DNA from: Homarus americanus
Lineage: Eukaryota > Arthropoda > Malacostraca > Decapoda > Nephropidae
Length of the DNA: 64,000 nt
Direction: 5' to 3'
Assembly: GCF_018991925.1 (NCBI RefSeq)
Contig: NW_024720711.1
Span: 2,290,940 to 2,354,939, forward strand
Position 1 is the stretch's first letter; each line of letters starts with the position of its first letter. The notes beneath the pieces were generated by a model. It ran no database searches. It was not told where the DNA came from and saw nothing but the letters and a program-made list of their open reading frames with translations. The position numbers were made by a program, and so were the translations under genes. Of this stretch, positions 20,003 to 30,107 are shown piece after piece.

Positions 20003-20339
20003 TTAACCTGCAATCAGACCCACGAGCCAGTCGAGCTTTACAAGAATTACTGACCATTTTTAGTATAACTTTCGCCAGTGCGGGCAAAGGTCTGGCGAAG
20101 GTCCGTCTGATGTACAGTTGTCATAAGCGGGAGGAGAAGAACGTCAGGTGTTGGTGATTGCTCGTGCTGGCGCTCCCTCTTTGTGTTTTATGGTGCAGAG
20201 GCTTCATTGTTTTTTATTTTGTGTGTGTGTGTGTTTGTTTCTCATTCCGGAGGTGGACAAAACACTCGACTAAGGTGTAACTTGAGGGAGTTGTGACTGA
20301 TGGAGTATACAATGTTGTTTTTATTGCTTTCTGTTGTTC

Positions 20340-20368
20340 ATACATACATACATACATACATACATACT

Positions 20369-20404
<36 letters not shown>
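20340..20404. repeat. (CATA)n followed by (AC)n
   Basis: Compound microsatellite separated by CTGT. Confidence 0.95.
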
Positions 20405-20406
<2 letters not shown>

Positions 20407-20609
20407 GACACCAATTTTTCATTCTTTCCGGTTGGCTGTTCCCGATCTTTTTATACCCACGCCACCAAAAATAACAACAATAACAACAACAATCAACAAC
20501 AAAAACACGTATGGGTACTTTCAAGTTGACCAGCCAACGTGTGTAAATGTCTCTCTCTCATAAAACTCATGTCGGTGATATTACTTTAGGAAACAGAGAT
20601 AAGAGACAT

Positions 20610-20745
20610 GGGTGTTTGTATGAATGGGGGCTGTTTGTGTATGAATGGGGGCTGTTTGTGTATGAATGGGGGCTGTTTGTGTATGAATGGGGCCTGTTTG
20701 TGCATGAATGGGGCCTGTTTGTGTATGAATCGGGCTGTATGTGTA
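20610..20745. repeat. 21-bp minisatellite, TATGAATGGGGGCTGTTTGT
   Basis: About six copies of the quoted 20 bases plus G. Being a multiple of three without stops, it encodes a repeated YEWGLFV heptad, which I regard as incidental. Confidence 0.95.
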
Positions 20746-21089
20746 TGATTCGCTTTATATGCTTGCTTGATTGTATCGTGAGTATGATTGTTTGTGTGCA
20801 TATGTGTTTGTTTTCTGTGTTTGTGATTTTTTATGTGCGCGTCTATGTATGTGTGTGTGTGTGTGTGTGTTGAAGATGTAAACGTGTATGTGTGTGTAGG
20901 TTTCATACATGAGCGCCTTTTCTATAATCTTCAAGAAGAAGACTAAGAACAAAAGAAACAACAAGACGATGGACAACTTACACCTAATAAATTCCTTAAC
21001 AACATCACAATTGTTCCCGACACACAAGGCGCGGAGAAAATATTAGACAGACAGACATATAATGGAGAGTACTGGCGGTGGAGCAGAGC

Positions 21090-21108
21090 GGGGCGGGGCG
21101 GGGCGGGG
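21090..21108 (+). other. G-quadruplex motif
   Basis: Four GGGG runs separated by single C (GGGGCGGGGCGGGGCGGGG), followed by further G runs to 21,150. The four-run, one-base-loop form is the most stable class of predicted quadruplex. Confidence 0.75.
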
Positions 21109-21257
21109 TTGGGCAGTAGAGGGAGGCAAGGCTGGGTTGGGCGGGGGTGGGAGGGTGGAGCGGGACACAGGATAAAGGAGATGGAGGAAGGGGGGAGAAG
21201 AGAGGTATAGAGGGTGGGGTGAAGGGGAAGGGGGCAACGAGGTAAAGCTTGTAGTAC

Positions 21258-21363
21258 AGTTTGCCTATTCTGAGTAATTCAGTCAGGCCTTGACACTGAG
21301 GGTGGTATCACTGCTCACTGCCACACAGGACAGAGGTTCATATGCAGTATAAGTAATATTCTG
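21258..21363. repeat. Dispersed repeat, inverted copy of 7,260-7,375
   Basis: GTTTGCCTATTCTGAGTAAT, GACACTGAGGGTGGTATCAC and TGCTCACTGCCACACAGGAC match the minus strand of 7,260-7,375. Nature unknown. Confidence 0.8.
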
Positions 21364-21714
21364 AGAGGTAAGGGATGGTGAAAGGGGAAGGGGAGAGGAA
21401 GGGTCAGAGGTAAGAAGGGAGGAGGATGAAGGTGGAAAGGTAGGAGATGATGAAGGGGAGGGAAGAGGAAGGAAGGAGGTAAGAGGGGAGGCGAGGCAGT
21501 ATGTAATACCTATCAACTTTAATTACTTGTCTTAATAGGCGGCGTCTCTCAAGTCATCCCCCCTCCATATTCCCCGGACCCCCCCTGCTCTTCCTAGTTT
21601 CCCCCTGGGTAATGTCTCGTATCTCTCCTTAGGAGTCTCTTGCTCTGACATCACACATACCCAAACGCACACATGTACACTCACACACGCACACATGTAC
21701 ACACAAGCATACTC

Positions 21715-21980
21715 CTCCTCCTCCTCTCACACAACCCCACCCCTCCTCCCTCTCACACAACCCCAACACCCCTCCTTCTCCTCTCACACAACCCCAACAC
21801 CTCCCTCCTCTCACCAACCCCAACACCTCCTCCCTCTCACACAACCCCAACACCCCTCCTCTCCTCTCACACAACCCCAACACCTCCTTCTCCTCTCACA
21901 CAACCCCAACACCCCTCCTCCTCTTTCCCCTCACACAACCCCAACACCCCTCCTCCCTCTCCTGCCCCTCTCACACACAC
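21715..21980. repeat. ~26-bp minisatellite, CTCTCACACAACCCCAACAC
   Basis: About 10 copies of the quoted core with a C/T spacer of variable length. Serine/proline/threonine frames are artefacts. Confidence 0.95.
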
Positions 21981-22071
21981 AGCCTTTCTCAGCCCTCCTC
22001 CTCGCCAACACTGGGGGAGACACAGATGTCAACATATCATCATCACTTATAAAAATAGTATGAAAGTGTCA

Positions 22072-22075
<4 letters not shown>

Positions 22076-22112
<37 letters not shown>
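22076..22112. repeat. (CT)n microsatellite
   Basis: Perfect run. Confidence 0.95.
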
Positions 22113-22117
<5 letters not shown>

Positions 22118-22298
22118 ATCTGCCGAGTGCCTCCCTGTCTCTGAGGAACGACACACACACACACGGACGTATATTATTTCCTCCCCCCCACACCTCCTTT
22201 ACCACCTCTTTCCCCCGTCTGGTTTGGAAGGGAATGAAAGGAGAATAAGAGAGACATAGAGAGAATGAGGAAATGGGGGTAATGGTCTGCTTTAGGGA

Positions 22299-22518
<220 letters not shown>

Positions 22519-22668
22519 TATATATTAATAAACTCATCCCAGAAATAAAACCAAATGTTCCATAAAGACAGAACGACATAAACAACAATAACAACAATAA
22601 CAACAGTACAGAATATTACCATAACAGACTAAGATGACAATGGGTCCGCGTCTGGCTAATATTATTAC

Positions 22669-22838
22669 TGTACTGCTACTACTACTACTACTTTACTACT
22701 ACTTTTTTTTTTAACGTGACATCAGCCTCGCCCAATACCACACCTTCGCCGCCATTTATTACCTTAATATTAAATATCCAAATACAAAAGTAGCTATCCT
22801 ATCTACTACTACTACTGCTACTACTACTACTACTAATC

Positions 22839-22883
<45 letters not shown>

Positions 22884-22990
22884 TAACAATACCTACTACT
22901 ACAACTTTTCATAACACTACTACTACTACAACTACTACTATTGTTTCCTTACTACTAATACCACCACCACCACTACCGTAAAAGACCACA
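22669..22990. repeat. ACT/AAT trinucleotide cluster
   Basis: Three or more (CTA)n runs, an (AAT)n run at about 22,840-22,880 and a CCA run at about 22,962-22,974, separated by short unique pieces. Confidence 0.9.
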
Positions 22991-23280
22991 AACTCAGATA
23001 TGCAATAATGCGAATTTGAACCCTAACACAACCACGACCACGTAAAGCACCGTGTTGCCCCTAAAACCAATAACACCCGAGATACGACGCTACAGGCTCA
23101 ATAAAACGACACTAATGCAGGCGGACCCACACCACCCGGGGCTCACCACACACCCAGAAAATGACAGCGGCCCCAAAATACGGCCCTGCGGTACCCCCAC
23201 CACATTGTATATATACTGTATATATGTACAATGGAGATGGTACCCTCTTGAACTTGACTCTTGCGAAATATTGATACTTG
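22991..23280. other. GC-richer patch, nothing recognised
   Basis: 23,040-23,200 is richer in GC and CpG than its surroundings. It could encode a short peptide (ENDSGPKIRPCGTPTT), which I cannot assign. TATATATACTGTATATATGT at 23,207 is a near-palindrome. Confidence 0.3.
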
Positions 23281-23284
23281 GTTT

Positions 23285-23370
23285 TTAGCGAGTGGGGAGA
23301 GAGAGGGGGAGGGAGGGAGGGGGAGGGGAAGAGATAAAGAGAGAGAGAGATAGAGAGAGGGAGAGAGATT
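23285..23370. repeat. Purine-rich GGGAGG/GAGA tract
   Basis: Purine-only over most of its length. Confidence 0.85.
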
Positions 23371-23577
23371 GGACAATAATCTTTTTATCTACTATAGAGG
23401 ATTGTGAACAGTGTGGAGAACATTTTGAGTTTGATTAGGGAAAGTTAGAATGAAGAAAGAAAGAAAGAAAGAAATATCTTTTTATGAGAGGATGGAAAAA
23501 TTATTTAAAGTTAAAGTTATATTAAGCTAAGATAGAGAATGAAATAGTGATTAGAAATAATTCTCGCGATCTATCTG

Positions 23578-23578
<1 letters not shown>

Positions 23579-23653
<75 letters not shown>
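23579..23653. repeat. (AC)n microsatellite
   Basis: Perfect run of about 37 units. Confidence 0.97.
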
Positions 23654-24038
23654 CAGGTGCACACACAAGATAAGGTTATACCCTCGACCAACACTAAATA
23701 TTTACTCTGGACTCAAAGCCGACCTTCTACACTACATCCTCGGAACGAAAAACATTAAGCCCAAACCTACGATCCTCATAGTACAGTCTCAGTACTTGTT
23801 TAGACGCCATCTTTACATCCAAATAAGAAAGAGTTAAGTATTATTATATAGTCTTCTGTTCAAGTCTTATAGTTTATAATGGTACACTTAAGTTAGGTTA
23901 AATTTATTGTGCTCGTTTCTTTATCCATTAATGTATTGTTTAATCTTATTTTTAAAACGATATTTGTTTTGGTTTTTAGTATTTTTTCAAAATGAGAAAA
24001 ATTAGTTTTTTATTTGTACATTTTTGGTTGATTCTTGG

Positions 24039-24310
24039 GATCACCAAAAGATAAGGTACCCTAATTTATTTCACCACACTTGTGCTAACCTGACCTAACC
24101 AACCGTTAACGTAGCTTAACTTAACCTAACCTAACGTTAATCTTGCTTAACCTAACGTAGCCTGACCTAACTTAACCTAACATAGCATAACCTAACTTAA
24201 CCAATTCTAACTCCCAGATGATTATACGGTGCCTATTTTTCAGGTAAAATAAGCTGGTGCCTAATGTTCCAGTGAAATAAGCTTCGGTATTTACTTTTCA
24301 GGTGATCTGA
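24039..24310. mobile_element. Foldback element, copy e (most complete)
   Basis: Starts GGATCACC (24,039) and ends GGTGATC (about 24,307). The left arm includes CCCTAATTTATTTCACC. The core (about 24,083-24,210) is CTAACCTGACCTAACC-type sequence. The right side holds two head-to-tail modules, TTCAGGTAAAATAAGCTGGT and GTGAAATAAGCTTCGGTATT, before TTTTCAGGTGATCTG. No coding capacity. A target-site duplication could not be fixed by eye. Confidence 0.75.
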
Positions 24311-24439
24311 TTACTGTACTTGTGTATAATGAGTGCTTGAGTTACCTGTATGAGTATGTGATGAATACCCTCGTTTTCTGTGTGTTGTGGATCAATAGGG
24401 AGACTCAAATATATTGAAGACCACCGTTACCCGAGTTTA

Positions 24440-24562
24440 TTTTTAATGAAGTGGTACTAACTTCTCCCCTCCCCTCCCACTGTAGACGCTAAATTTCAGC
24501 TCTCTATCTCAAAAACCGTGGCCGTGCATAGCAAAGACACATAAAAATAAATGTGTTTTTAA
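24440..24562 (+). repeat. Dispersed repeat flanking the 32-bp array (left)
   Basis: GCTAAATTTCAGCTCTCTAT, CTCAAAAACCGTGGCCGTGC and ATAGCAAAGACA. A diverged copy in the same orientation lies at 26,400-26,540 on the other side of the array. Confidence 0.65.
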
Positions 24563-24721
24563 TGATGGGGGTTCCACCTTTGTCATGGAAGGAGGAGGGG
24601 CGACCATTGGAGTCAAGCCTTCAAAATTCCACCCTCGTGACTCTTCTGGGGAGCTGCGATACGTGATGCAGTGTAGTGATTCTCAGGGTTTTTACAATGA
24701 GTATTCCTGGTAAGTGAATAT

Positions 24722-26163
24722 GTAACAATACACTGAACTGGTTGACTGAAGATAAATCAATACACTGAACTGGTTGACTGAAGATAAAACAATACACTGA
24801 ACTGGTTGACTGAAGATAAAACAATACACTGAACTGGTTGACTGAAGATAAATCAATACACTGAACTGGTTGACTGAAGATAAAACAATACACTGAACTG
24901 GTTGACTGAAGATAAAACAATACACTGAACTGGTTGACTGAAGATAAAACAATACACTGAACTGGTTGACTGAAGATAAAACAATACACTGAAACTGAAG
25001 ATAAAACAATACACTGAACTGGTTGACTGAAGATAAAACAATACACTGAACTGGTTGACTGAAGATAAAACAATACACTGAACTGGTTGACTGAAGATAA
25101 AACAATACACTGAACTGGTTGACTGAAGATAAAACAATACACTGAACTGGTTGACCAATACACTGAACTGGTTGACTGAAGATAAAACAATACACTGAAC
25201 TGGTTGACTGAAGATAAATCAATACACTGAACTGGTTGACTGAAGATAAAACAATACACTGAACTCTGGTTGACTGAAGATAAAACAATGCACTGAACTG
25301 GTTGACTGAAGATAAACAATACATTGAACTGGTTGACTGAAGATGACTGGTTGAAGATAAAACAATACACTGAACTGGTTGACTGAAGATAAAACAATAC
25401 ACTGAACTGGTTGACTGAAGATAAAACAATACACTGAACTGGTTGACTGAAGATAAAACAATACACTGAACTGGTTGACTGAAGATAAAACAATACACTG
25501 AACTGGTTGACTGAAGATAAAACAATACACTGAACTGGTTGACTGAAGATAAAACAATACACTGAACTGGTTGACTGAAGATAAATCAATACACTGAACT
25601 GGTTGACTGAAGATAAAACAATACACTGAACTGGTTGACTGAAGATAAAACAATACACTGAACTGGTTGACTGAAGATAAATCAATACACTGAACTGGTT
25701 GACTGAAGATAAAACAATACACTGAACTGGTTGACTGAAGATAAAACAATACACTGAACTGGTTGACTGAAGATAAAACAATACACTGAACTGGTTGACT
25801 GAAGATAAAACAATACACTGAACTGGTTGACTGAAGATAAAACAATACACTGAACTGGTTGACTGAAGATAAATCAATACACTGAACTGGTTGACTGAAG
25901 ATAAAACAATACACTGAACTGGTTGACTGAAGATAAAACAATACACTGAACTGGTTGACTGAAGATAAAACAATACACTGAACTGGTTGACTGAAGATAA
26001 AACAATACACTGAACTGGTTGACTGAAGATAAAACAATACACTGAACTGGTTGACTGAAGATAAAACAATACACTGAACTGGTTGACTGAAGATAAAACA
26101 ATACACTGAACTGGTTGACTGAAGATAAAACAATACACTGAACTGGTTGACTGAAGATAAAAC
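24722..26163. repeat. 32-bp minisatellite, ~45 copies, near-perfect
   Basis: Unit: CAATACACTGAACTGGTTGA plus CTGAAGATAAAA. Almost the only variation is AAAACAATA versus AAATCAATA at one position, plus a few short deletions (about 24,990, 25,153, 25,320 and 25,345) and an inserted CT at 25,266. Because 32 is not a multiple of three and the minus strand has no stops in any frame, frames of up to 514 codons appear on the minus strand. They are not genes. Confidence 0.98.
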
Positions 26164-26399
26164 ACAAATACGACCTCTAGTATTAAAAGTGACTTTGAAC
26201 CAGACCATTTTGAGGATTATTTACCTGTTTTATAATGGTGTTTGGTTTGTGTTTTGAATATTCTAATTTATATCGGAGTTTGTAAGCCGTTTGGATGGAC
26301 AGGAGATGTGTTTTCCTTAGGTAGTGTACGTACTGGTGGAGGTGGGGTGTTCTTACGTCTGGCAGGTCGGTACAGGGTGTTGACGGTGAGGGAAATGTT

Positions 26400-26540
26400 A
26401 TCGTACGGTATAGTTTCTGGCACTCCCCCCTCCCCCCTACAGGCCACCACCTCAAGCGATGAATCTCCGTGCTAAATTTCGGCAATATCTTCAAAACAGT
26501 AGCCATGCATAATGAACAGACAAACAAACAAACAGACAAA
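26400..26540 (+). repeat. Dispersed repeat flanking the 32-bp array (right)
   Basis: CTACAGGCCACCACC, GTGCTAAATTTCGGCAATAT, CTTCAAAACAGTAGCCATGC and ATAATGAACAGACAAACAAA parallel the left-flank copy at 24,440. The CAGACAAACAAAC ending is a variable tail. Confidence 0.65.
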
Positions 26541-26577
26541 CACTATGATATACTTATATACAGAAGTGAAAATATAT

Positions 26578-26583
<6 letters not shown>

Positions 26584-26626
<43 letters not shown>
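26584..26626. repeat. (AC)n microsatellite
   Basis: Perfect run. Confidence 0.95.
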
Positions 26627-26627
<1 letters not shown>

Positions 26628-26629
26628 CC

Positions 26630-26836
26630 TTTTTTGTCTTATCCTTCACTTCCTTTTCTTTTTCTTCTCCACCTCCTCCTCCTCTTCCCTTTGCCTTTCT
26701 CCACGGTCTCCACCTTTTCTACTTACTCTCCTTATTCTCCTACTTCTCTTCCTCCCTTTCTTCATTTTCTTCCCTTTCTCCTCCTTCTCCAACTTTTTTT
26801 ATTTATTCTCCTCCTCCTCTTCTTCCTCCTCCTACC
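26630..26836. repeat. Pyrimidine-rich tract
   Basis: About 200 bp of C/T-rich sequence ending in CCTCCTCCTACCAG. It doubles as an exceptionally long polypyrimidine tract in front of the candidate exon at 26,839. Confidence 0.85.
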
Positions 26837-26838
26837 AG

Positions 26839-26855
26839 AATTATGGCCGCAGTGG
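26839..26855 (+). other. Candidate 17-nt micro-exon
   Basis: Lies between TCCTCCTCCTACCAG and GTAAGTG, a strong acceptor and a consensus donor. The 17 bases (AATTATGGCCGCAGTGG) are open in all three frames and contain an ATG in the form ATGGCC. It could be a micro-exon, a first coding exon after a 5' UTR intron, or coincidence, since the long CT tract creates an acceptor-like end by itself. Confidence 0.2.
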
Positions 26856-27109
26856 GTAAGTGAGCGTGGCTAAGGTCTGTCTTCCTGCAGGAAAATTAAG
26901 AATGCGTGTTTCCCGGGTCTGGCGGAGGGAAAATGTGTCCTAGGAACCTTACCACAACACAGATTTATAAAGGCTCGTAAGGTGAAATATTCCTCATAAA
27001 TGAAGATGTAAAACTGTACCTAATGAGTTGACCTAAGATACGAAAATAACATTCAAGAGTAACATTAACTAGAATGGTTTTGTTAATAGTGCCATTATTA
27101 CACTGAGAC

Positions 27110-27280
27110 TCTACCTTAACTGGACACGTTCGCTTAGTACCAGTTAGGAGACAAAATTACACTGAGACTCTACCTTAACTAGATACGTTTGCTTAATGCC
27201 AAGGAAGATTTATTTAAAGTAGAAAATTGCAAAAGATTGTCCATATAATTTTTGTCTCCTAACTGGTGCTAAGTGAACGT
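27110..27280. repeat. Tandem and inverted dispersed repeat
   Basis: ATTACACTGAGACTCTACCT occurs twice (27,094 and 27,158), each time followed by TAACTGGACACGTTCGCTTA-like sequence. CTTAGTACCAGTTAGGAGAC (27,133) is then met by its inverted form GTCTCCTAACTGGTGCTAAG (27,255). A further fragment is at 34,674 (CTAGATACGTTCACTGAATA). Confidence 0.75.
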
Positions 27281-27313
27281 ATATCGTTAAATATTTTAGT
27301 AAATCATGAATCG

Positions 27314-27426
27314 GCTGAGGATTAACCACTATAGCGCTAACTTAACCTAACCTAACCCCCAGGTAGTGTCGAGTTGTTTAATCATCAGGTGAAATGAACT
27401 GGGGTGTCTAGTCTTCAAGTGATCCA
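27314..27426. mobile_element. Foldback element, copy f
   Basis: Weak left arm GCTGAGGATTAACCAC, core CTTAACCTAACCTAACC, right arm TTTAATCATCAGGTGAAATG, AACTGGGGTGTCTAGTC and TTCAAGTGATCC. About 110 bp in all, similar in size to copy a. Confidence 0.7.
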
Positions 27427-27585
27427 TAACTTTATCCATCAGAGAGCCAGATATACACAAACCCATGGCGAGAAGCAGCCGGATAGGAGTCAAGGGAGGA
27501 AGAGAGTTGCCGGATGTGGCTGAGTCTGGCCTGAAAAGTTTGGGCCAGATGAGGAATTTTTTATCTTAACAGCCCTCTGACTCAT

Positions 27586-27710
27586 ACATACATACATACA
27601 TACATACATACATACATACATACATGCATACATACATACATACATACATGCATACATACATACATACATACATACATACATACATACATGCATACATACA
27701 TACATACATA
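27586..27710. repeat. (CATA)n microsatellite with CATG variants
   Basis: Three or four CATG interruptions spaced 24-52 bp apart. Confidence 0.95.
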
Positions 27711-27821
27711 GGGCATCACCGAGGTTGTTCATCTCACCTGTACTAATATACACAGCAATACAGATGACGCCTGGTAATGGAAATCAATTCTTGTGTTACG
27801 TGTGTGTGTGTGTGTGTGTAC

Positions 27822-27962
27822 AGAGAAGTCATAGGCGTTTTAATCCCTTATAAAGTGACTTAGAAATTATAGGCGGTTTAATCCTTTATAAAGATGTTCA
27901 AAGAAATTATAGGCTCTTTAATCCTTTATAGAGAGGTTCAGAGAAGTTATAGGCGTTGTGAA
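27822..27962. repeat. ~44-bp tandem repeat
   Basis: Four copies around ATAGGCGTTTTAATCC(C)TTATAAAG, with TTCAGAGAAGTT-like spacers. Confidence 0.85.
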
Positions 27963-28089
27963 CTTCAATAAAGGAGTTTAAGAGAATCTAAAAGCTAAAT
28001 AAACAGTTTGGGAACAATAACGGGGAGTTTTAACAGCTAGATAAACATGTTTCTGAGTTATATAACCCCTGGGGCGCTTATTTCTTTAT
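27963..28089. other. No feature seen
   Basis: Ordinary AT-rich sequence. Confidence 0.4.
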
Positions 28090-28330
28090 CTGGGAGGGGA
28101 GGGGTGTGTGGGGGAAGGAGGGTTGGGGGAGTAGGGGTTGGGAGTGGATGTACCGTGTAGGGGGGTGGATAATGTTAGGTTTTCGGGTTATAACTCAGAG
28201 GCTCAAAGACACCCAAGTCGATACGCCCACAATAACATGGATGACGCGGGGAGGGGGAGTGAAGGAGGGGGGAGGGGTTATGGAAGGGGGGGAGTGGAGG
28301 AGGGGAGGGAAGGGAAGGGAGAAGTAGTCC
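28090..28330. repeat. G-rich tract in two blocks
   Basis: 28,093-28,165 and 28,240-28,325 hold many GGGG runs (GGGGAGGGGAGGGGTG and GGAGGGGGGAGGGGTT). Quadruplex formation on the plus strand is likely. Confidence 0.7.
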
Positions 28331-28404
28331 ACCCCTCCACCTTGACGGGTATTGGAAACTCATATATAATTTCCTTTCTTTTTTAGAGAGGGTAAATATT
28401 ACCT

Positions 28405-28440
28405 CCTTCTTCTTCTTCTTCTTCTTCTTCTTCTTCTTCG
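28405..28440. repeat. (CTT)n microsatellite
   Basis: Perfect trinucleotide run. Confidence 0.95.
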
Positions 28441-28462
28441 TCATTACACGGCTGGAGAAGAG

Positions 28463-28562
28463 AGGCAATAACAAGTGGAAAAAAGTGATAGTAAAGTGCC
28501 CAGACAAGTGGAAAAAGTGACAGTAAAGTGCTAAGACAAGTATAGAAAGTGACTGTAAAGTG
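28463..28562. repeat. ~32-bp tandem repeat, three copies
   Basis: ACAAGTGGAAAAAAGTGATA/GTAAAGTGCCCAG and two diverged copies. Confidence 0.9.
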
Positions 28563-28774
28563 ACATGTGCTAAAACAACTAGGACAGACAGCTACACTTA
28601 TTGATTGTGTTATTCTAAACCGCTGTATAAAACCAGGCTAACAAGTATAATTTCTGGGGTTTTTTCGTGTGTTTTTTATGAAGAGTTAAGCCTCTTTTAC
28701 GGTATTATAGGTCGTAGGCGGGATTCTCAATAACGTTCCAATAATATCCTCGGTGAAAAAAATATAGCATCTGG
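28563..28774. other. No feature seen
   Basis: No repeat or open frame supported. Confidence 0.4.
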
Positions 28775-28855
28775 ATTCTTTATTATTAGTATTATTATTA
28801 TGATTATGATTATTATTATTGTTGTTATCATTATTATTATTACTGTTGTTGTTAT
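28775..28855. repeat. Degenerate (ATT)n/(GTT)n microsatellite
   Basis: Trinucleotide run with several substitutions. Confidence 0.85.
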
Positions 28856-29114
28856 ATAAGTGAAATGAAAACTTTTTGACGATGCTATTTTGTTTACTCA
28901 TCTTTAAGAGCATTACACTACACGAGTAGGATTAACACCGAAGTTCCAATAATAACCATCTATGAATTGTTGTTGATAAAGAAGACCCAATTAATGGGAT
29001 ATTTTTCCAACCCCTACCAAGGTCTTGTAATAGATGAAGAAACATTAATAAACATTGTCTTGATTCCTTATTATTCTATCTAATGCTTAATTCAATTTCT
29101 ATTTTCTATTTCAG

Positions 29115-29151
29115 GTACGTGATGAAGGTGCCTAGGAGTAGACGTCTGTGT
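29115..29151 (+). other. Candidate 37-nt micro-exon / recursive-splice exon
   Basis: Preceded by an AT-rich and then T-rich tract ending TTCTATTTTCTATTTCAG, a near-ideal acceptor with TAATGCTTAATTC upstream as possible branch sequence. It is followed by GTAAGTACT, a consensus donor. Its own first bases are GTACGT, so acceptor and donor motifs abut (CAG/GTACGT), the layout of a recursive-splicing exon. Only one frame is open: one leading base and then 12 codons, YVMKVPRSRRLC. No homologous protein recognised. Transcript data would be needed. Confidence 0.3.
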
Positions 29152-29204
29152 GTAAGTACTGTACTGGAGTCTGTCAACCAATCAAGATGCTAGTTCAAGG
29201 TTTG

Positions 29205-29207
29205 GGG

Positions 29208-29242
<35 letters not shown>
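29205..29242. repeat. (TAG)n microsatellite
   Basis: Perfect run; the same trinucleotide as the LINE tails at 6,919 and 15,370. No LINE sequence was recognised beside it. Confidence 0.95.
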
Positions 29243-29243
<1 letters not shown>

Positions 29244-29472
29244 CAGTATTTACACCTTAATAAAATAGTTCAGTTATTCAATTATTAATGTAATCTCTTA
29301 AGCCAGTCCGCCCCTCTGTCGAGTTCCAATAATTTTTTCGGGTATAAAATCTCATCCGAATTAATGGAAATTTGATTAAACTGGAAGCCATATAAACTTT
29401 TTTTTGTCATTGGAGTTGTGTAAACCCTAAATTGCACCACGAACATAATTTATTATTTTGAAAATGATAACA

Positions 29473-29474
29473 AC

Positions 29475-29536
<62 letters not shown>
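29473..29536. repeat. (AAT)n microsatellite
   Basis: Perfect run of about 21 units. Confidence 0.97.
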
Positions 29537-29538
<2 letters not shown>

Positions 29539-29616
29539 GTTAAACGTTGGGTCGGGCCTCACCATTTGGCTGGGCACAAGGTCACCTCAGTTAGATTAAC
29601 TTTACCCCATGTGTTG

Positions 29617-29619
<3 letters not shown>

Positions 29620-29647
<28 letters not shown>

Positions 29648-29668
29648 CATACATACATACATACATAC
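29620..29668. repeat. (CATA)n microsatellite
   Basis: Perfect run. A second short run lies at 29,829-29,851. Confidence 0.95.
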
Positions 29669-29724
29669 CTCTCAACAGTCCTTATATACGCGGGCTTCAA
29701 TATACAAAATATCTCACCAGTCAG

Positions 29725-29815
29725 TAATCGAACCAGGGACCTCTGCATATGAATGGGGTGCCATGGTAGATCCTGTTCACACTCTGAGATCCCGGGTTCG
29801 ATTCCTGTCAAGTAA
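29725..29815. mobile_element. Possible tRNA-like SINE fragments, head to head
   Basis: GGGTTCGATTCC (about 29,791) is a B-box sequence on the plus strand, and GGTTCGATTAC is present on the minus strand at about 29,724-29,734. Bases between them look like partial D-arms (GGGTGCCATGGTAGATC). No acceptor stems are clear. Confidence 0.35.
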
Positions 29816-30000
29816 AGTATTGCTTATCCATACATACATACATACATACATAGCTTTATAAGTCACACGTCGATAATAGAGGGACTGAGGAAGAAAGAGT
29901 AAATGAGAAAACGATAATGAGATAGAGAGAGAGAATTAAAAAGACACAGACAGAGAAAATGAAGAAAGAAAGGTAGAAAAAGAAAAATCGGTGGAGAAAG

Positions 30001-30040
30001 AGACAGACAGACAGACACACAGACAGACAGACAGACAGAG
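30001..30040. repeat. (CAGA)n microsatellite
   Basis: Tetranucleotide run with one CACAC interruption. Confidence 0.9.
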
Positions 30041-30107
30041 GATATATCAGCTTCATCGGACTCGTCAGCATTTTATATTTTAGCATCACCGAAAGACAAC
30101 AGTCAGT

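Noticed and set aside
22991..23280. Possible exon reading ENDSGPKIRPCGTPTT
   Set aside because: No adjacent consensus acceptor and donor in the right frame, and no family recognised; kept only as an unassigned patch.
24621..26208. Minus-strand frames of up to 514 codons (LQSTSSVYCFIFSQPVQC repeat)
   Set aside because: Produced by a 32-bp array with no stop codon in any frame; the same peptide phrases appear in all three frames, and no splice or start signal supports them.
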